A stretch of 13,789 nucleotides of DNA from Candidatus Thorarchaeota archaeon (GTDB lineage Archaea > Asgardarchaeota > Thorarchaeia > Thorarchaeales > Thorarchaeaceae), in the NCBI GenBank assembly GCA_016840825.1, contig JAEORN010000266.1, forward strand, positions 1 through 13,789, written 5' to 3'. Numbering within the stretch: the stretch's first letter is position 1; each line of letters opens with the position of its first letter. Position numbers and translations under genes: made by a program. Positions 1 through 6,942 of this stretch are shown here, piece by piece. The notes under the pieces were generated by a model. It saw only the letters and a list, made by a program, of their open reading frames with translations. It searched no databases and was not told the DNA's origin.

Positions 1-1255
1 CCCAGAAGATAGAGAGTATCTTTGATGTGTCTGTCTTAGGCAATCGCTTTCTTATGAGAATTATAATCAAACCCCACCACAGGGCATCATTAACATATTT
101 CATAACGATTCCAATGAAGGGTGTAGTGCATACAACACCCAGTCCAGGAACAATGCTATTAATTCCAGCGACGACCTCCGTCGGTACAATGTATGGAACA
201 AAGGGAGCAATGTACAAAAAAGCTGCACTTATTGGCATAATGCTGTATACAATTAATGCCGCTCTCTTTACTCCCTTTCGATCACTCACTCTTCCCATTT
301 TGAGCAGAAGAGGAACTGAAATTAGTAATTGAGTAACTAGCATGAGGTTAATTCCTGCTATATCGATTGCCAATTCCTCATAGGTGTAAATTATAGCACT
401 AAACTTGAATAATGAATCACTTAGAGTATCAATAACAACAACGAGAAGAAGTCCTGGTATTGCTCCCATAAGTAATCTAGCAGCTCTCACATTCTCAGAA
501 AGAAACTCGGTCAATATTGGCATCTCTGAGCGTGTATGCTCTAGTTCTGGTGAATCTAATAGTATCGCTCTTGCACCAGAAGAGATGATCAGGCATAAAC
601 CAGTCAGAAAATACATGAATCGAAAAGCTTCTGGAAACCCGATAATTGGTTCAAGAAATCCAAACAGCATCAGACCGATAATACTGAAACCTCTTCCCGC
701 AGTAAACAACGATAAGGCGAATCCGCTTTGCTTTTGTGGGACATTTTCCATTATGAACGCAGAAGAACCACTTCTGAACAGATCGTGAACGGAATAAATC
801 ATCATTGCAACGACCAACAACCAAAAGTCAACGAAAAGACCCACATAGACATAATAGATTCCTAACACAAGATGGGCAGCCGCCGAGATTCTTTTCCTGT
901 CTGCTATGTCACCAATGTACCCTCCTATCAGTCGCATGATACTACTTGAAACATCTACTAAGGACATTAGAATCCCGATGAAGATGATACTCCATCCTAA
1001 AACTCTCAGGTAAAGGTTCAGATAATTTGCGAGATAGCTGAATGTGCTGAATACCCATGCTGTTGTTAGAAAAACAGTATAATTCTTGTTGGAAAAAATC
1101 GTTCGCAGAGAATCCTTAAGACCTTCATCATGTTCTGCGATAATCCCCGCATCACTGAGAATTGGTTCATCCTCGATGTCAGCCATATCTTCCGCCTGTT
1201 TCGCTCGTTGTTTATTCACTTGGTCTTTGACCGCTTCTTGTACGAGTTCTGTCAA
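1..1255 (-). CDS. Major facilitator superfamily (MFS) transporter, C-terminus cut by window edge
   Basis: Integral membrane transporter; substrate unknown. The minus frame is open from 1255 to the left edge (418 codons) with no stop, so only the C-terminal end is missing. After a hydrophilic acidic N-terminal region of about 58 residues come about ten hydrophobic segments. The canonical MFS loop between helices 2 and 3 is visible as GGYIGDIADRKR, and a second, weaker copy (KMGRVSDRKGVKRA) follows helix 8, marking the start of the second six-helix half. The TTG start at 1255-1253 is chosen because GAGG (minus strand, 1266-1263) lies 7 nt upstream and an in-frame TGA lies 12 nt upstream. A later ATG, 23 codons in, would shorten the soluble leader without affecting the membrane part. 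Plus-strand open frames across this region are antisense shadows. Family assignment is firm; function beyond transport is not. Confidence 0.9.
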   Translation of the reverse strand, partial: MTELVQEAVKDQVNKQRAKQAEDMADIEDEPILSDAGIIAEHDEGLKDSLRTIFSNKNYTVFLTTAWVFSTFSYLANYLNLYLRVLGWSIIFIGILMSLVDVSSSIMRLIGGYIGDIADRKRISAAAHLVLGIYYVYVGLFVDFWLLVVAMMIYSVHDLFRSGSSAFIMENVPQKQSGFALSLFTAGRGFSIIGLMLFGFLEPIIGFPEAFRFMYFLTGLCLIISSGARAILLDSPELEHTRSEMPILTEFLSENVRAARLLMGAIPGLLLVVVIDTLSDSLFKFSAIIYTYEELAIDIAGINLMLVTQLLISVPLLLKMGRVSDRKGVKRAALIVYSIMPISAAFLYIAPFVPYIVPTEVVAGINSIVPGLGVVCTTPFIGIVMKYVNDALWWGLIIILIRKRLPKTDTSKILSIFW

Positions 1256-1304
1256 ACTAAAGCCTCAGACTTCTTCTAAGAAAGATGGGTCACAACAACG
1301 CCAT

Positions 1305-1339
1305 CTTCCTAAAGGAAGTTCGATGTCTAGTATATAGAC
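1305..1339 (-). promoter_or_regulatory. Candidate promoter/operator of the MFS gene
   Basis: On the minus strand a TATA-like CTATATAC lies at 1337-1330, centred in a small inverted repeat (GTCTA at 1325-1329, TAGAC at 1335-1339). About 20-25 bases downstream, where archaeal transcription would begin, is a second perfect dyad: CTTCCT (1305-1310), two bases, AGGAAG (1313-1318). A dyad at the start site is a common repressor position. Seen: the repeats and the TATA-like box. Inferred: the promoter role. Confidence 0.4.
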
Positions 1340-1365
1340 TCCTCTCTAAATTGGTGACGCTGACA

Positions 1366-1391
1366 ATCTCAGGATTTTTCTTTCCTGAGAT
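1366..1391. terminator. Perfect 9-bp hairpin between the small gene and the MFS gene
   Basis: ATCTCAGGA (1366-1374) and TCCTGAGAT (1383-1391) are exact reverse complements around an 8-nt loop (TTTTTCTT on plus). It lies about 30 bases past the stop of the minus-strand 83-residue gene and before the MFS promoter. It could end the small-gene transcript or protect its 3' end. No long T-run follows on the minus strand, so a terminator role is tentative. Confidence 0.4.
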
Positions 1392-1421
1392 GAATGCGTC
1401 TTCTTCTTCATTTCATTCGCT

Positions 1422-1673
1422 TTATACATCAAAGACCAGCACACTGACATCACCATCTGAAGTTGGCATGGCAATAAGTCTGTGCGTACAGATATCTGCA
1501 GATAGAACGATACACTCAGGGGGTGTTGCCGATCTAACTAGATTTCTAACGGCTAACTCCAAATTTAATGCAACTAGCCTGACAATCTCTGAGTCGTTGA
1601 ACGGGTCCACTTCGCGTCCTACCTCTGGACCTATGACGTTTGCGAATGTTGTTTCTAGTCCACTTCGTATCAT
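1422..1673 (-). CDS. Small 83-residue protein, not recognised (faint Roadblock/LC7-like C-terminal half)
   Basis: I do not recognise this protein with confidence. It is likely real: a strong GGAGGT (minus strand, 1689-1684) precedes the ATG at 1673, an in-frame TGA sits two codons upstream so the start cannot move far, and the protein has ordered character. Residues about 25-48 form a predicted amphipathic helix (SEIVRLVALNLELAVRNLV), followed by two strand-like stretches (CIVLSADI and RLIAMPTSDGDVSVLVFDV) joined by a turn. The helix-strand-strand order and the P-x-G-D-x-V-x-V-L-V pattern recall the second half of Roadblock/LC7 domains, common in archaea as partners of small GTPases, but the usual first two strands are absent. 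An earlier ATG (1680) in another frame gives only a short arginine-rich peptide and is less convincing. The gene stands alone before a hairpin. Confidence 0.6.
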   Translation of the reverse strand: MIRSGLETTFANVIGPEVGREVDPFNDSEIVRLVALNLELAVRNLVRSATPPECIVLSADICTHRLIAMPTSDGDVSVLVFDV

Positions 1674-1719
1674 TTTTCATTTTACCTCCGTATTGCAGCT
1701 TTCGCCGCAGGGATTATTC

Positions 1720-1761
1720 CTAGAATGGGTCGTCTGAACCGGAATCACCTGGATTATACAT
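1720..1761 (-). CDS. Possible 13-residue micro-ORF upstream of the small gene
   Basis: The minus strand reads MYNPGDSGSDDPF followed by TAG. A strong AGGAGGA (1780-1774) lies upstream, but 12 nt from the ATG, longer than usual. The stop codon lies inside the repeated CCATTCTAG motif. It could be a leader peptide for the 83-residue gene that begins about 45 bases downstream, or a chance frame beside a regulatory element. Conservation would decide. Confidence 0.25.
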   Translation of the reverse strand: MYNPGDSGSDDPF

Positions 1762-1888
1762 TGTTTCTCTCTCTCCTCCTTTATGAACAATAAAGGATGA
1801 TTAGTCCGGTATCAACTTACCATAACTATGAGGAGGTCTGTAGCGATACCCATGGGAAAATCCACTAACACGATCTAATTGTGAAAAA

Positions 1889-2035
1889 CTAGAATGGTTC
1901 TGGACTTTCGCAAGGCGGTTGCACTACAGACGAGAGACCATTTGAAATTCCAATTGATAGCAGTTCTAGAGCGACATGATTCTTTGTCATGCTCTCGAAT
2001 ATAGCTCTCATCCGATCTTTACTAATCCCGTTCAC
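1889..2035 (-). CDS. Possible small ORF of about 45 residues with strong Shine-Dalgarno
   Basis: The minus strand carries CGGAGGTG (2040-2033) directly after the stop of another small frame. The frame below it encodes a helix-rich peptide (DRMRAIFESMTKNHVALELL near its start) ending PPCESPEPF then TAG. Start candidates are a GTG overlapping the ribosome site (2035, used for these coordinates), an ATT 8 nt past GGAGG (2026), or an ATG farther down (2011). The composition looks protein-like and the ribosome site is the best in this zone, but no family is recognised. The stop lies inside a copy of the CCATTCTAG motif. Confidence 0.35.
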   Translation of the reverse strand: MNGISKDRMRAIFESMTKNHVALELLSIGISNGLSSVVQPPCESPEPF

Positions 2036-2040
2036 CTCCG

Positions 2041-2181
2041 TTATGGTATATTGACACTTCCACTTGGTGGCACGGATTCAGTTATGACTGGATTGATAGA
2101 ATACTCTCTATCTTCCCGCATACAGTCTAAAGATTTCTTTTTGAATCCTGCGACCAATATCTGTAGTAGCTTTTTGAGCAA
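2041..2181 (-). CDS. Possible small ORF (about 46 residues), perhaps frameshifted
   Basis: This minus frame runs from a TTG at 2181 to a TAA that abuts the ribosome-binding site of the next small ORF, an operon-like join. It starts hydrophobic and basic (MLKKLLQILVAGFKKKSLD) and ends with ITESVPPSGSVNIP. An overlapping frame from the ATG at 2188 gives a different helical start (MCFAQKATTDIGRRIQKEIF) that stops after 26 residues, close to where the first frame becomes more convincing. This may be one gene broken by a frameshift, or two chance frames. It sits about 45 bases below a TATA-like box at 2228-2236. No family recognised. Confidence 0.25.
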   Translation of the reverse strand: MLKKLLQILVAGFKKKSLDCMREDREYSINPVITESVPPSGSVNIP

Positions 2182-2218
2182 AGCACATAATAATAAGGTC
2201 TGTTTGGAGTAGAGTCCT

Positions 2219-2260
2219 CTAGAATGGCTTTAAATAGACATTTGGATGGGTTCTAGAATG
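2219..2260. promoter_or_regulatory. AT-rich core promoter bracketed by two CTAGAATG motifs
   Basis: TTTAAATA at 2229-2236 is TATA-like on both strands (TATTTAAAG on minus) and sits between motif copies at 2219 and 2253. On the minus strand it is well placed to start transcription of the small-ORF cluster near 2205-2210. On plus it could give a long leader to the regulator at 2374. The symmetrical arrangement suggests bidirectional or autoregulated control; this is inference. Confidence 0.45.
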
Positions 2261-2330
2261 TATTATTTGAGTAGAGAATTCACTAATACGAATTAAGACA
2301 AATAGGCGTTATAGAACTTAACTTTTGGAC

Positions 2331-2340
2331 ACATATATTA
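2331..2340 (+). promoter_or_regulatory. TATA-like box ahead of the regulator pair
   Basis: ACATATATTA ends 33 bases before the GTG start at 2374. Archaeal transcription begins about 25 bases past the box, so the leader would be about ten bases, containing GGGG at 2364-2367 as a weak ribosome site. This is a closer promoter for the regulator operon than the AT-rich core at 2229. Confidence 0.4.
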
Positions 2341-2373
2341 GGACCTGCAGTAATACAATATTCGGGGTTCAAT

Positions 2374-3438
2374 GTGGTAGAAATAGGCTCTGGTATTATT
2401 CGAGTTCTGAACCGAATAGCAATTGATCCTTCAATCAAGCAAGCAAAGATTGCCAAAGGCATGGACATCTCTAGGTCAGCAATAAATCAACATTGGAAAA
2501 GACTTGAAGAACATCACAATTTCAAGATTCGAAGCAATCTAGATTATGGCTCTATTGGATTTCATTATGTCTATGGTTGGGCTGTATCACAAGATGAAAG
2601 TGACTCTCTGGATAAATTTCAGAATTGGCTAACAAGGAATCCGTTCACACTTGCTCTTCATAGATCACTAATGAGCTCGCGAATGGACTTTCGGATTTTC
2701 TTTCAATCTGTTGTACCCACTGGAAAATCTCTATTGGAATATCTTGAGTTTCTTGAGAAATTTACCAAAAGACCTTATTCCCTGCAAATCTCTCATTCAT
2801 TCACCAAATCGATTGCTAGTCATCTAAATTTTGCATATTTCGACGGATCGGATTGGGCTTTTGAGAGCGGCTATCGATTTCAGGCATCCATAGATGCAGC
2901 AAAAAGCTACGCGTCTGTTTTGCCAGTTGTAAAATCGATATACCAAAGCAAACCACAGAGCTTCAATTTGATTCCTAGTATAATTGGTTCTGCCTTGGAA
3001 CTCGACTATCATTCTACCTCTTCTTCAGTTTCCAAGATTCTATCTAAGTATCTGATTGAGGTACCATCTGAACGAACCCTTCGACGTAGGATAAATGAGT
3101 ATAGAAAATCAAAGGCTCTTGCGTATATCGAGTTAGATGGAATCGGACTGACCAAACAAGTGATTATCACACTAGAAGCCTCTGAGAACAACGATAATTA
3201 CAAGTTGCTGCAAGCGCAATCTACAACTCTTCCTAAAGTAAGAGTCCTTTCAGGTCCTAATTCCCTTGCACTATTACTTGAGATCCCCGAAAGCTCTGAT
3301 TGGTTTCATATTTCTAATGCAATGTCAAATGTAATTGGCTCTGAATCGAAGATGTGTACATTTATAGCAGAGCAAATACCATTTAGAAAATGGCTTGAGG
3401 ACGTTGTTTACTATAAACAAAGTCAACATAGTCAATAA
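2374..3438 (+). CDS. Large winged-helix regulator with two Lrp/AsnC-like modules (first of a pair)
   Basis: Predicted cytoplasmic DNA-binding protein of 354 residues. Residues about 18-56 read as a helix-turn-helix (IKQAKIAKGMDISRSAINQH then WKRLEEHH), with the recognition-helix pattern of Lrp/MarR-like winged helices. An alpha/beta stretch (about 60-140) follows. A second helix-turn-helix-like block lies at about 212-250 (SSVSKILSKYLIEVPSERTL then RRRINEYRKSKAL), followed by another strand-rich domain (about 250-335). Ordinary Lrp/AsnC proteins have one such module in about 150 residues. The GTG start is the first usable codon: the frame is open upstream only to a TAA at 2284 and holds no ATG. 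The next gene starts 5 bases after the stop, so the two are surely co-transcribed. No known named family is recognised; the target and ligand are unknown. Confidence 0.7.
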   Translation: MVEIGSGIIRVLNRIAIDPSIKQAKIAKGMDISRSAINQHWKRLEEHHNFKIRSNLDYGSIGFHYVYGWAVSQDESDSLDKFQNWLTRNPFTLALHRSLMSSRMDFRIFFQSVVPTGKSLLEYLEFLEKFTKRPYSLQISHSFTKSIASHLNFAYFDGSDWAFESGYRFQASIDAAKSYASVLPVVKSIYQSKPQSFNLIPSIIGSALELDYHSTSSSVSKILSKYLIEVPSERTLRRRINEYRKSKALAYIELDGIGLTKQVIITLEASENNDNYKLLQAQSTTLPKVRVLSGPNSLALLLEIPESSDWFHISNAMSNVIGSESKMCTFIAEQIPFRKWLEDVVYYKQSQHSQ

Positions 3439-3443
3439 AAGAT

Positions 3444-4925
3444 ATGATATCAAAATCCGGACATCAAATTAAAACAAGCAAAGGAGCCGCTAGAAAATTG
3501 GAATCCGCTTTAGGCATATTGGCTCGCATCCATACACCTTTCGATGATGAGATACCTGAAGTTGAAGAACCGTCTGCAAGATTCTACCTTGATGCAATGA
3601 GAATCTACCTTGCACTGAGTAGCGGCACAATTAGCTTTGATGAAGGGATATTAGCTGTGGAAGCCCTGAAGAAGAATCCTGAGTATGCTAGGTCCCCCAC
3701 AAACCCAACTCAGATGCCGATTAATCAATACTATACAAGTAAAATCTTGGAGAATTTAAAGACTCTCAAGAAATTCAACTTAATCACACGAGACTCGATT
3801 CGATCTGCATACAGTTTTGTCTTCATATCTCAAGATGTTCCAATTAGCGATGTTGATTTCCAAGTGCTCAAAGAGATTGTTAAGTTTCCGAGAGAATCGA
3901 TTACTAATCTTGCGGGGAATCTTCAAATTGCCCCAAGGACAGTATCTCGTTCAATCGACCGGCTCAAGGAAAGGCACATGCTAAGAAATCGCGCTTTCCT
4001 TGACAATACTCCTTGGGGTATCAATACATGTCTGGTATTTTTCACTCCACGTGATGATGTAGAATGGTTAGAGATAGAAGAATACCTGTTGCTGTATCCA
4101 TATCTTAAGACGATTCTAAAGACTACAGTCAGTGATTTAGGATATCTATCCTTTATCGTTCCGGGATATAAGAGGAATTTCATAAATCTTCAGAACAGCA
4201 TAATGAACCTCTCTAAATCAATATTCGATTATGTTAGCATTCATTTCCAAACCGCTATGAGTGCTGATAGAAACTTGTCATTATACAATGAAGGCCAATG
4301 GAGATTCTCCGAATCTGCCAAGCTCCTATTTGAAGATGAGAATCTTCCAATGCCCAAAACCTATTCAAATTTGATTCACTGCAGCGAGGATAGATATTCA
4401 TTTGGAGAACTTGACTATAGAATCGCTGCGACGAGTAAACAAGATTCGAGAGCCACTCCAAGTGAACTAGCTAAGATGCTTCTACGACAAGGTATAGAGA
4501 TTGATCCAAAGAGAATCACCTCTACTGTTCGAAAACTGTATGAAAAGAATGTCATCCTTCCCTATGCAGTATTCGCTCTTGGGCTCACCTCTGATTTCTG
4601 CTTTGAAATTGTATGTAATGAATATTGGAAACAACGAATTGTGGCAATCCTCCCACTCCTACCGTACACTATATCATCTCTATCTCCTCGAGGTATAATA
4701 ATCTGGGCAAGTGTTCCCGGAAAACAGCAGGTTGAATACTACCAACTATTCCGTTCTCTCGAAGAGCACTCTGGAATCCATTCTGTCAAGTCGATTATGA
4801 CAATCAATATGAAAGGATCAAGAAATATAACAGATTTCGTTGATATTTGGAAATATTCTAAGGATGGCTATACAGTTCCCGCTGAGGAATTCGATTTGGA
4901 GAAATTTCTAAACGAGCGTCTGTGA
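3444..4925 (+). CDS. Large winged-helix regulator with two Lrp/AsnC-like modules (second of the pair)
   Basis: A 493-residue partner to the preceding gene. A helical N-terminal region (about 1-130) without recognised domain leads to a clear AsnC-type helix-turn-helix at about 135-183 (VDFQVLKEIVKFPRESITNL, then APRTVSRSIDRLKERHML), followed by an alpha/beta domain to about 275. A second copy lies at about 322-372 (LDYRIAATSKQDSRATPSEL, then DPKRITSTVRKLYEKNVI), again followed by an alpha/beta domain to about 465. Both copies keep the acidic-hydrophobic start of AsnC helices (D-x-x-V/I-x-x). The ATG at 3444 follows the previous stop by 5 bases. Its 3' end is 10 bases from the stop of a convergent gene, with no room for a hairpin terminator. 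Probably both proteins act together or form mixed oligomers; this is inference. Confidence 0.7.
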   Translation: MISKSGHQIKTSKGAARKLESALGILARIHTPFDDEIPEVEEPSARFYLDAMRIYLALSSGTISFDEGILAVEALKKNPEYARSPTNPTQMPINQYYTSKILENLKTLKKFNLITRDSIRSAYSFVFISQDVPISDVDFQVLKEIVKFPRESITNLAGNLQIAPRTVSRSIDRLKERHMLRNRAFLDNTPWGINTCLVFFTPRDDVEWLEIEEYLLLYPYLKTILKTTVSDLGYLSFIVPGYKRNFINLQNSIMNLSKSIFDYVSIHFQTAMSADRNLSLYNEGQWRFSESAKLLFEDENLPMPKTYSNLIHCSEDRYSFGELDYRIAATSKQDSRATPSELAKMLLRQGIEIDPKRITSTVRKLYEKNVILPYAVFALGLTSDFCFEIVCNEYWKQRIVAILPLLPYTISSLSPRGIIIWASVPGKQQVEYYQLFRSLEEHSGIHSVKSIMTINMKGSRNITDFVDIWKYSKDGYTVPAEEFDLEKFLNERL

Positions 4926-4935
4926 ATCTGTTTAC

Positions 4936-5871
4936 TCATCTCTTATGTATTCCTTTGATTAGCAGACTTGCAGAAACTTTGTTATGACTCAATGGGGGCC
5001 CAAATACGATGGAATTCACACCATGTGCTGATAAAGCTGCTAGAGATCCTTCAATCTTCTCTGGAGTAGTGAAGAAACCCCATCTATGGATGATATCCAA
5101 TCCAATTGTATTCAGTACTTCTTGACTCAGCTTTCCATTGTTCGCACGAACACTCCTTGCTTTTGCGATGATATCCTCAAGACCAAATTCCTGAAGAAGA
5201 GCTTTTGGAGCACCTAAGGCGACAATCGCAGATGAGTAGTTGAATTCAGCTGAGGAGGTTTCATTGGAGTGAGAAACAACTTCTGTTGGTGCAAACACTC
5301 CGAATTGAAAGGAGTCATCAATTGGTTTCATAATGTCTGCAGCCCACTTGACCATTTTAGGATCTGAAACATTCAGAAGCACTCCATCTAGATTTCGTGA
5401 TTCCCTTATCATTTGAGGTCCTTGGGCTCCTAACAGAATGGAACTTCCAAGATTCAGTTTGGTTGTCTTCTCTTTTATCTTGATTCCAACATTGATAGTG
5501 TGTTCCATAATTTGCTTTGCAATCCACTTCTTTTGACCAATTCTTGCAAGAGAAGATCTATCACCAGGTCCAATGAGGAGATCAAAACGAGGTCCAAATT
5601 CCTCGACAAGTGTTTCAAGCCATCTCACTACATGATCTAAATCATAGATTTGAGAAGATATCAATCCAATCCCTATTCGGAGATTTGTAATTGATGCGAC
5701 TTTTAATGCGACAGTTGGAGCGAAACGAGGTGCTGGAAAATCAACAATCCATACTTGATCTAGCCCTCCCTTATCAAATATTGTAGCCATCTCCAAGGTG
5801 TCTTGAAGTGACTCATAGACATTAATTGCTGCCGCATATCTCACCGCTCTATCCCCTTGATCGAATCTCAT
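4936..5871 (-). CDS. Diverged LLM-class flavin/F420-dependent oxidoreductase paralog
   Basis: This 311-residue protein has the TIM-barrel pattern of the luciferase-like monooxygenase / F420-dependent Mer family, but is diverged. Landmarks are a strand with T-N-L-R-I-G-I-G (63-70), RFDLLIGPGDR (95-105), which stands where canonical members have GRF-x-x-G-x-G, and LLGAQGPQMIRESRNLDGVL (146-165), which matches the LG-x-RGPQML-x-x-x-x-x-x-ADG block of its neighbour. The ATG start at 5871 overlaps the end of the upstream gene by 23 bases, so the two are co-transcribed and probably translationally coupled. A loss of the usual GRF motif suggests altered cofactor binding, or a structural subunit in a heteromer with its neighbour. 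Redox substrate unknown. Confidence 0.75.
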   Translation of the reverse strand: MRFDQGDRAVRYAAAINVYESLQDTLEMATIFDKGGLDQVWIVDFPAPRFAPTVALKVASITNLRIGIGLISSQIYDLDHVVRWLETLVEEFGPRFDLLIGPGDRSSLARIGQKKWIAKQIMEHTINVGIKIKEKTTKLNLGSSILLGAQGPQMIRESRNLDGVLLNVSDPKMVKWAADIMKPIDDSFQFGVFAPTEVVSHSNETSSAEFNYSSAIVALGAPKALLQEFGLEDIIAKARSVRANNGKLSQEVLNTIGLDIIHRWGFFTTPEKIEGSLAALSAHGVNSIVFGPPLSHNKVSASLLIKGIHKR

Positions 5872-6832
5872 TGAAGATGTCTGTCATTGCACCACGCCAA
5901 TCTCCAGAAAAAGGTGGACCCAACACAACCTCTGTGATACCTACGGATGAGATTCGTTCAAACATATCTACCATATGCTGTAAATTACCAGCAATCGCAA
6001 ATGTATCAATTAATTCCTCATCAATATAGGGTATTCCAGCATCAGGTCCTTTAGACGCAACTGCTTTGCGAACAACTTCTATTTTTTCTCTATTCACACT
6101 GAGCATGTCTATAATACTATCAGGCATATCCGCAACTACTATTGCTACAACTTTCTTAGCCAAGCTTTCCTGGGCTCCCTTGAAAGTTGGGATTGTTGGC
6201 AGCCATGCAACCTTTTCAATTTGCTTTGGATTTCTACCGGCTGAAGATGCTGATTGATCTATCTCCTTAACAGCATATTTCAGATAATCAATCGGACCTG
6301 AGAGAACTGCTCCATCAGCTAATTCTCCCACAAGTCTAAGCATCTGAGGACCTCTTACCCCCAGAAATACTGGTATTTGAGCTGACGACGTTCTCAATTC
6401 ATAATCGTCTAGGCTGAAAAGTTCATTCTGAGTAGAAACCTTATCACCTGCCCAAAGAGCTCTAAGACAATCTATGGTTTGATGTAATGTTGTCACAGGT
6501 TTTTTTAATGTAATTCCAAGTTTCTTGAGATCTTGGATTCCCCCTATCCCAGTCCCAAAGATAAAACGACCATTACTAATCTCGTGCAAGCTTAGTACAG
6601 CCCTAGCCAATGTAGTGATATTGTGAACAGTAATGGGAACTATCCCCGTTCCAATCCTTGTTTGTTGAGAGTGTATTAATGATGAGGCTGATAGAATGAA
6701 GGGGTCTTGTCCAATGCCAATATCCTCTCCAATCCATATTGAGTGAACTCCTAACGAATCTGAGTTTTCAGCAATCCATTTGGTCGCTTTTACTTTCATA
6801 TTGGTTGTTATACCAACACTTGCGTGATACAC
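5849..6832 (-). CDS. LLM-class F420-dependent oxidoreductase (Mer-like)
   Basis: A 327-residue TIM-barrel oxidoreductase of the family that includes F420-dependent methylenetetrahydromethanopterin reductase (Mer) and F420-dependent alcohol and sugar dehydrogenases. Diagnostic blocks are SIWIGED (31-37), RIGTGIVPITVHNI (59-72), NGRFIFGTGIGG (87-98), and VFLGVRGPQMLRLVGELADG (155-174). These correspond to the F420-phosphate and deazaflavin-binding edges of the barrel. The GTG at 6832 is the first start in a frame that is open upstream only to a TGA; GAGGG lies about 8 nt before it. The downstream paralog overlaps by 23 bases. The family fit is strong. Whether it is true Mer (C1 pathway) or another F420 enzyme cannot be told from sequence alone, and length and motifs allow either. 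Confidence 0.85.
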   Translation of the reverse strand: MYHASVGITTNMKVKATKWIAENSDSLGVHSIWIGEDIGIGQDPFILSASSLIHSQQTRIGTGIVPITVHNITTLARAVLSLHEISNGRFIFGTGIGGIQDLKKLGITLKKPVTTLHQTIDCLRALWAGDKVSTQNELFSLDDYELRTSSAQIPVFLGVRGPQMLRLVGELADGAVLSGPIDYLKYAVKEIDQSASSAGRNPKQIEKVAWLPTIPTFKGAQESLAKKVVAIVVADMPDSIIDMLSVNREKIEVVRKAVASKGPDAGIPYIDEELIDTFAIAGNLQHMVDMFERISSVGITEVVLGPPFSGDWRGAMTDIFNEIRSRG

Positions 6833-6942
6833 CGTTCTAACCCTCGAGATGTTACAAATTCATGCTAAAGAATGATTTCAAATGACTCTAGTATAGATGA
6901 CTAGATATTTGTGTAAGGAATATTGACATGTATTGAAGAAAC
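6833..6942. promoter_or_regulatory. Divergent intergenic region between the LLM pair and afpA
   Basis: This 110-base AT-rich stretch must hold promoters for both directions. The best plus-strand candidate is AGATATTT near 6903-6910, about 33 bases before the afpA TTG, preceded by a CTAG-rich stretch (CTAGTATAG and CTAGATAT). No clear TATA box is seen for the minus side. No hairpin or RNA gene is visible. Confidence 0.3.

Larger units (their letters stand above)
1720..2260. repeat. Four dispersed copies of a CTAGAATG motif
   Basis: On the plus strand CTAGAATGG occurs exactly at 1720-1728, 1889-1897 and 2219-2227, and CTAGAATG again at 2253-2260, always in the same orientation. The last two copies, 34 bases apart, flank the TTTAAATA core; the first two coincide with stop codons of small minus-strand frames. 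I noticed no further copy elsewhere in the window. Three exact 9-mers plus an 8-mer in about 540 bases is more than chance should give, and a binding site for a regulator, perhaps one encoded just downstream, is the obvious reading. Confidence 0.55.

Noticed and set aside
27..788. Plus-strand open frames of 101 and 127 residues
   Set aside because: They are antisense to the clear MFS transporter frame on the minus strand and have no recognisable motifs.
1285..1737. Plus-strand frame of 150 residues
   Set aside because: It is serine/threonine-rich, lacks motifs, and lies antisense to the 83-residue gene, which has a strong ribosome site and ordered pattern.
1812..1853. Minus-strand 13-codon frame starting at the ATG in CCCATGGG
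   Set aside because: No ribosome site, and too short to support without conservation data.
1976..2212. Plus-strand frame of 78 residues
   Set aside because: No ribosome site and no recognisable family; the minus strand here carries better-supported small frames. Not fully excluded.
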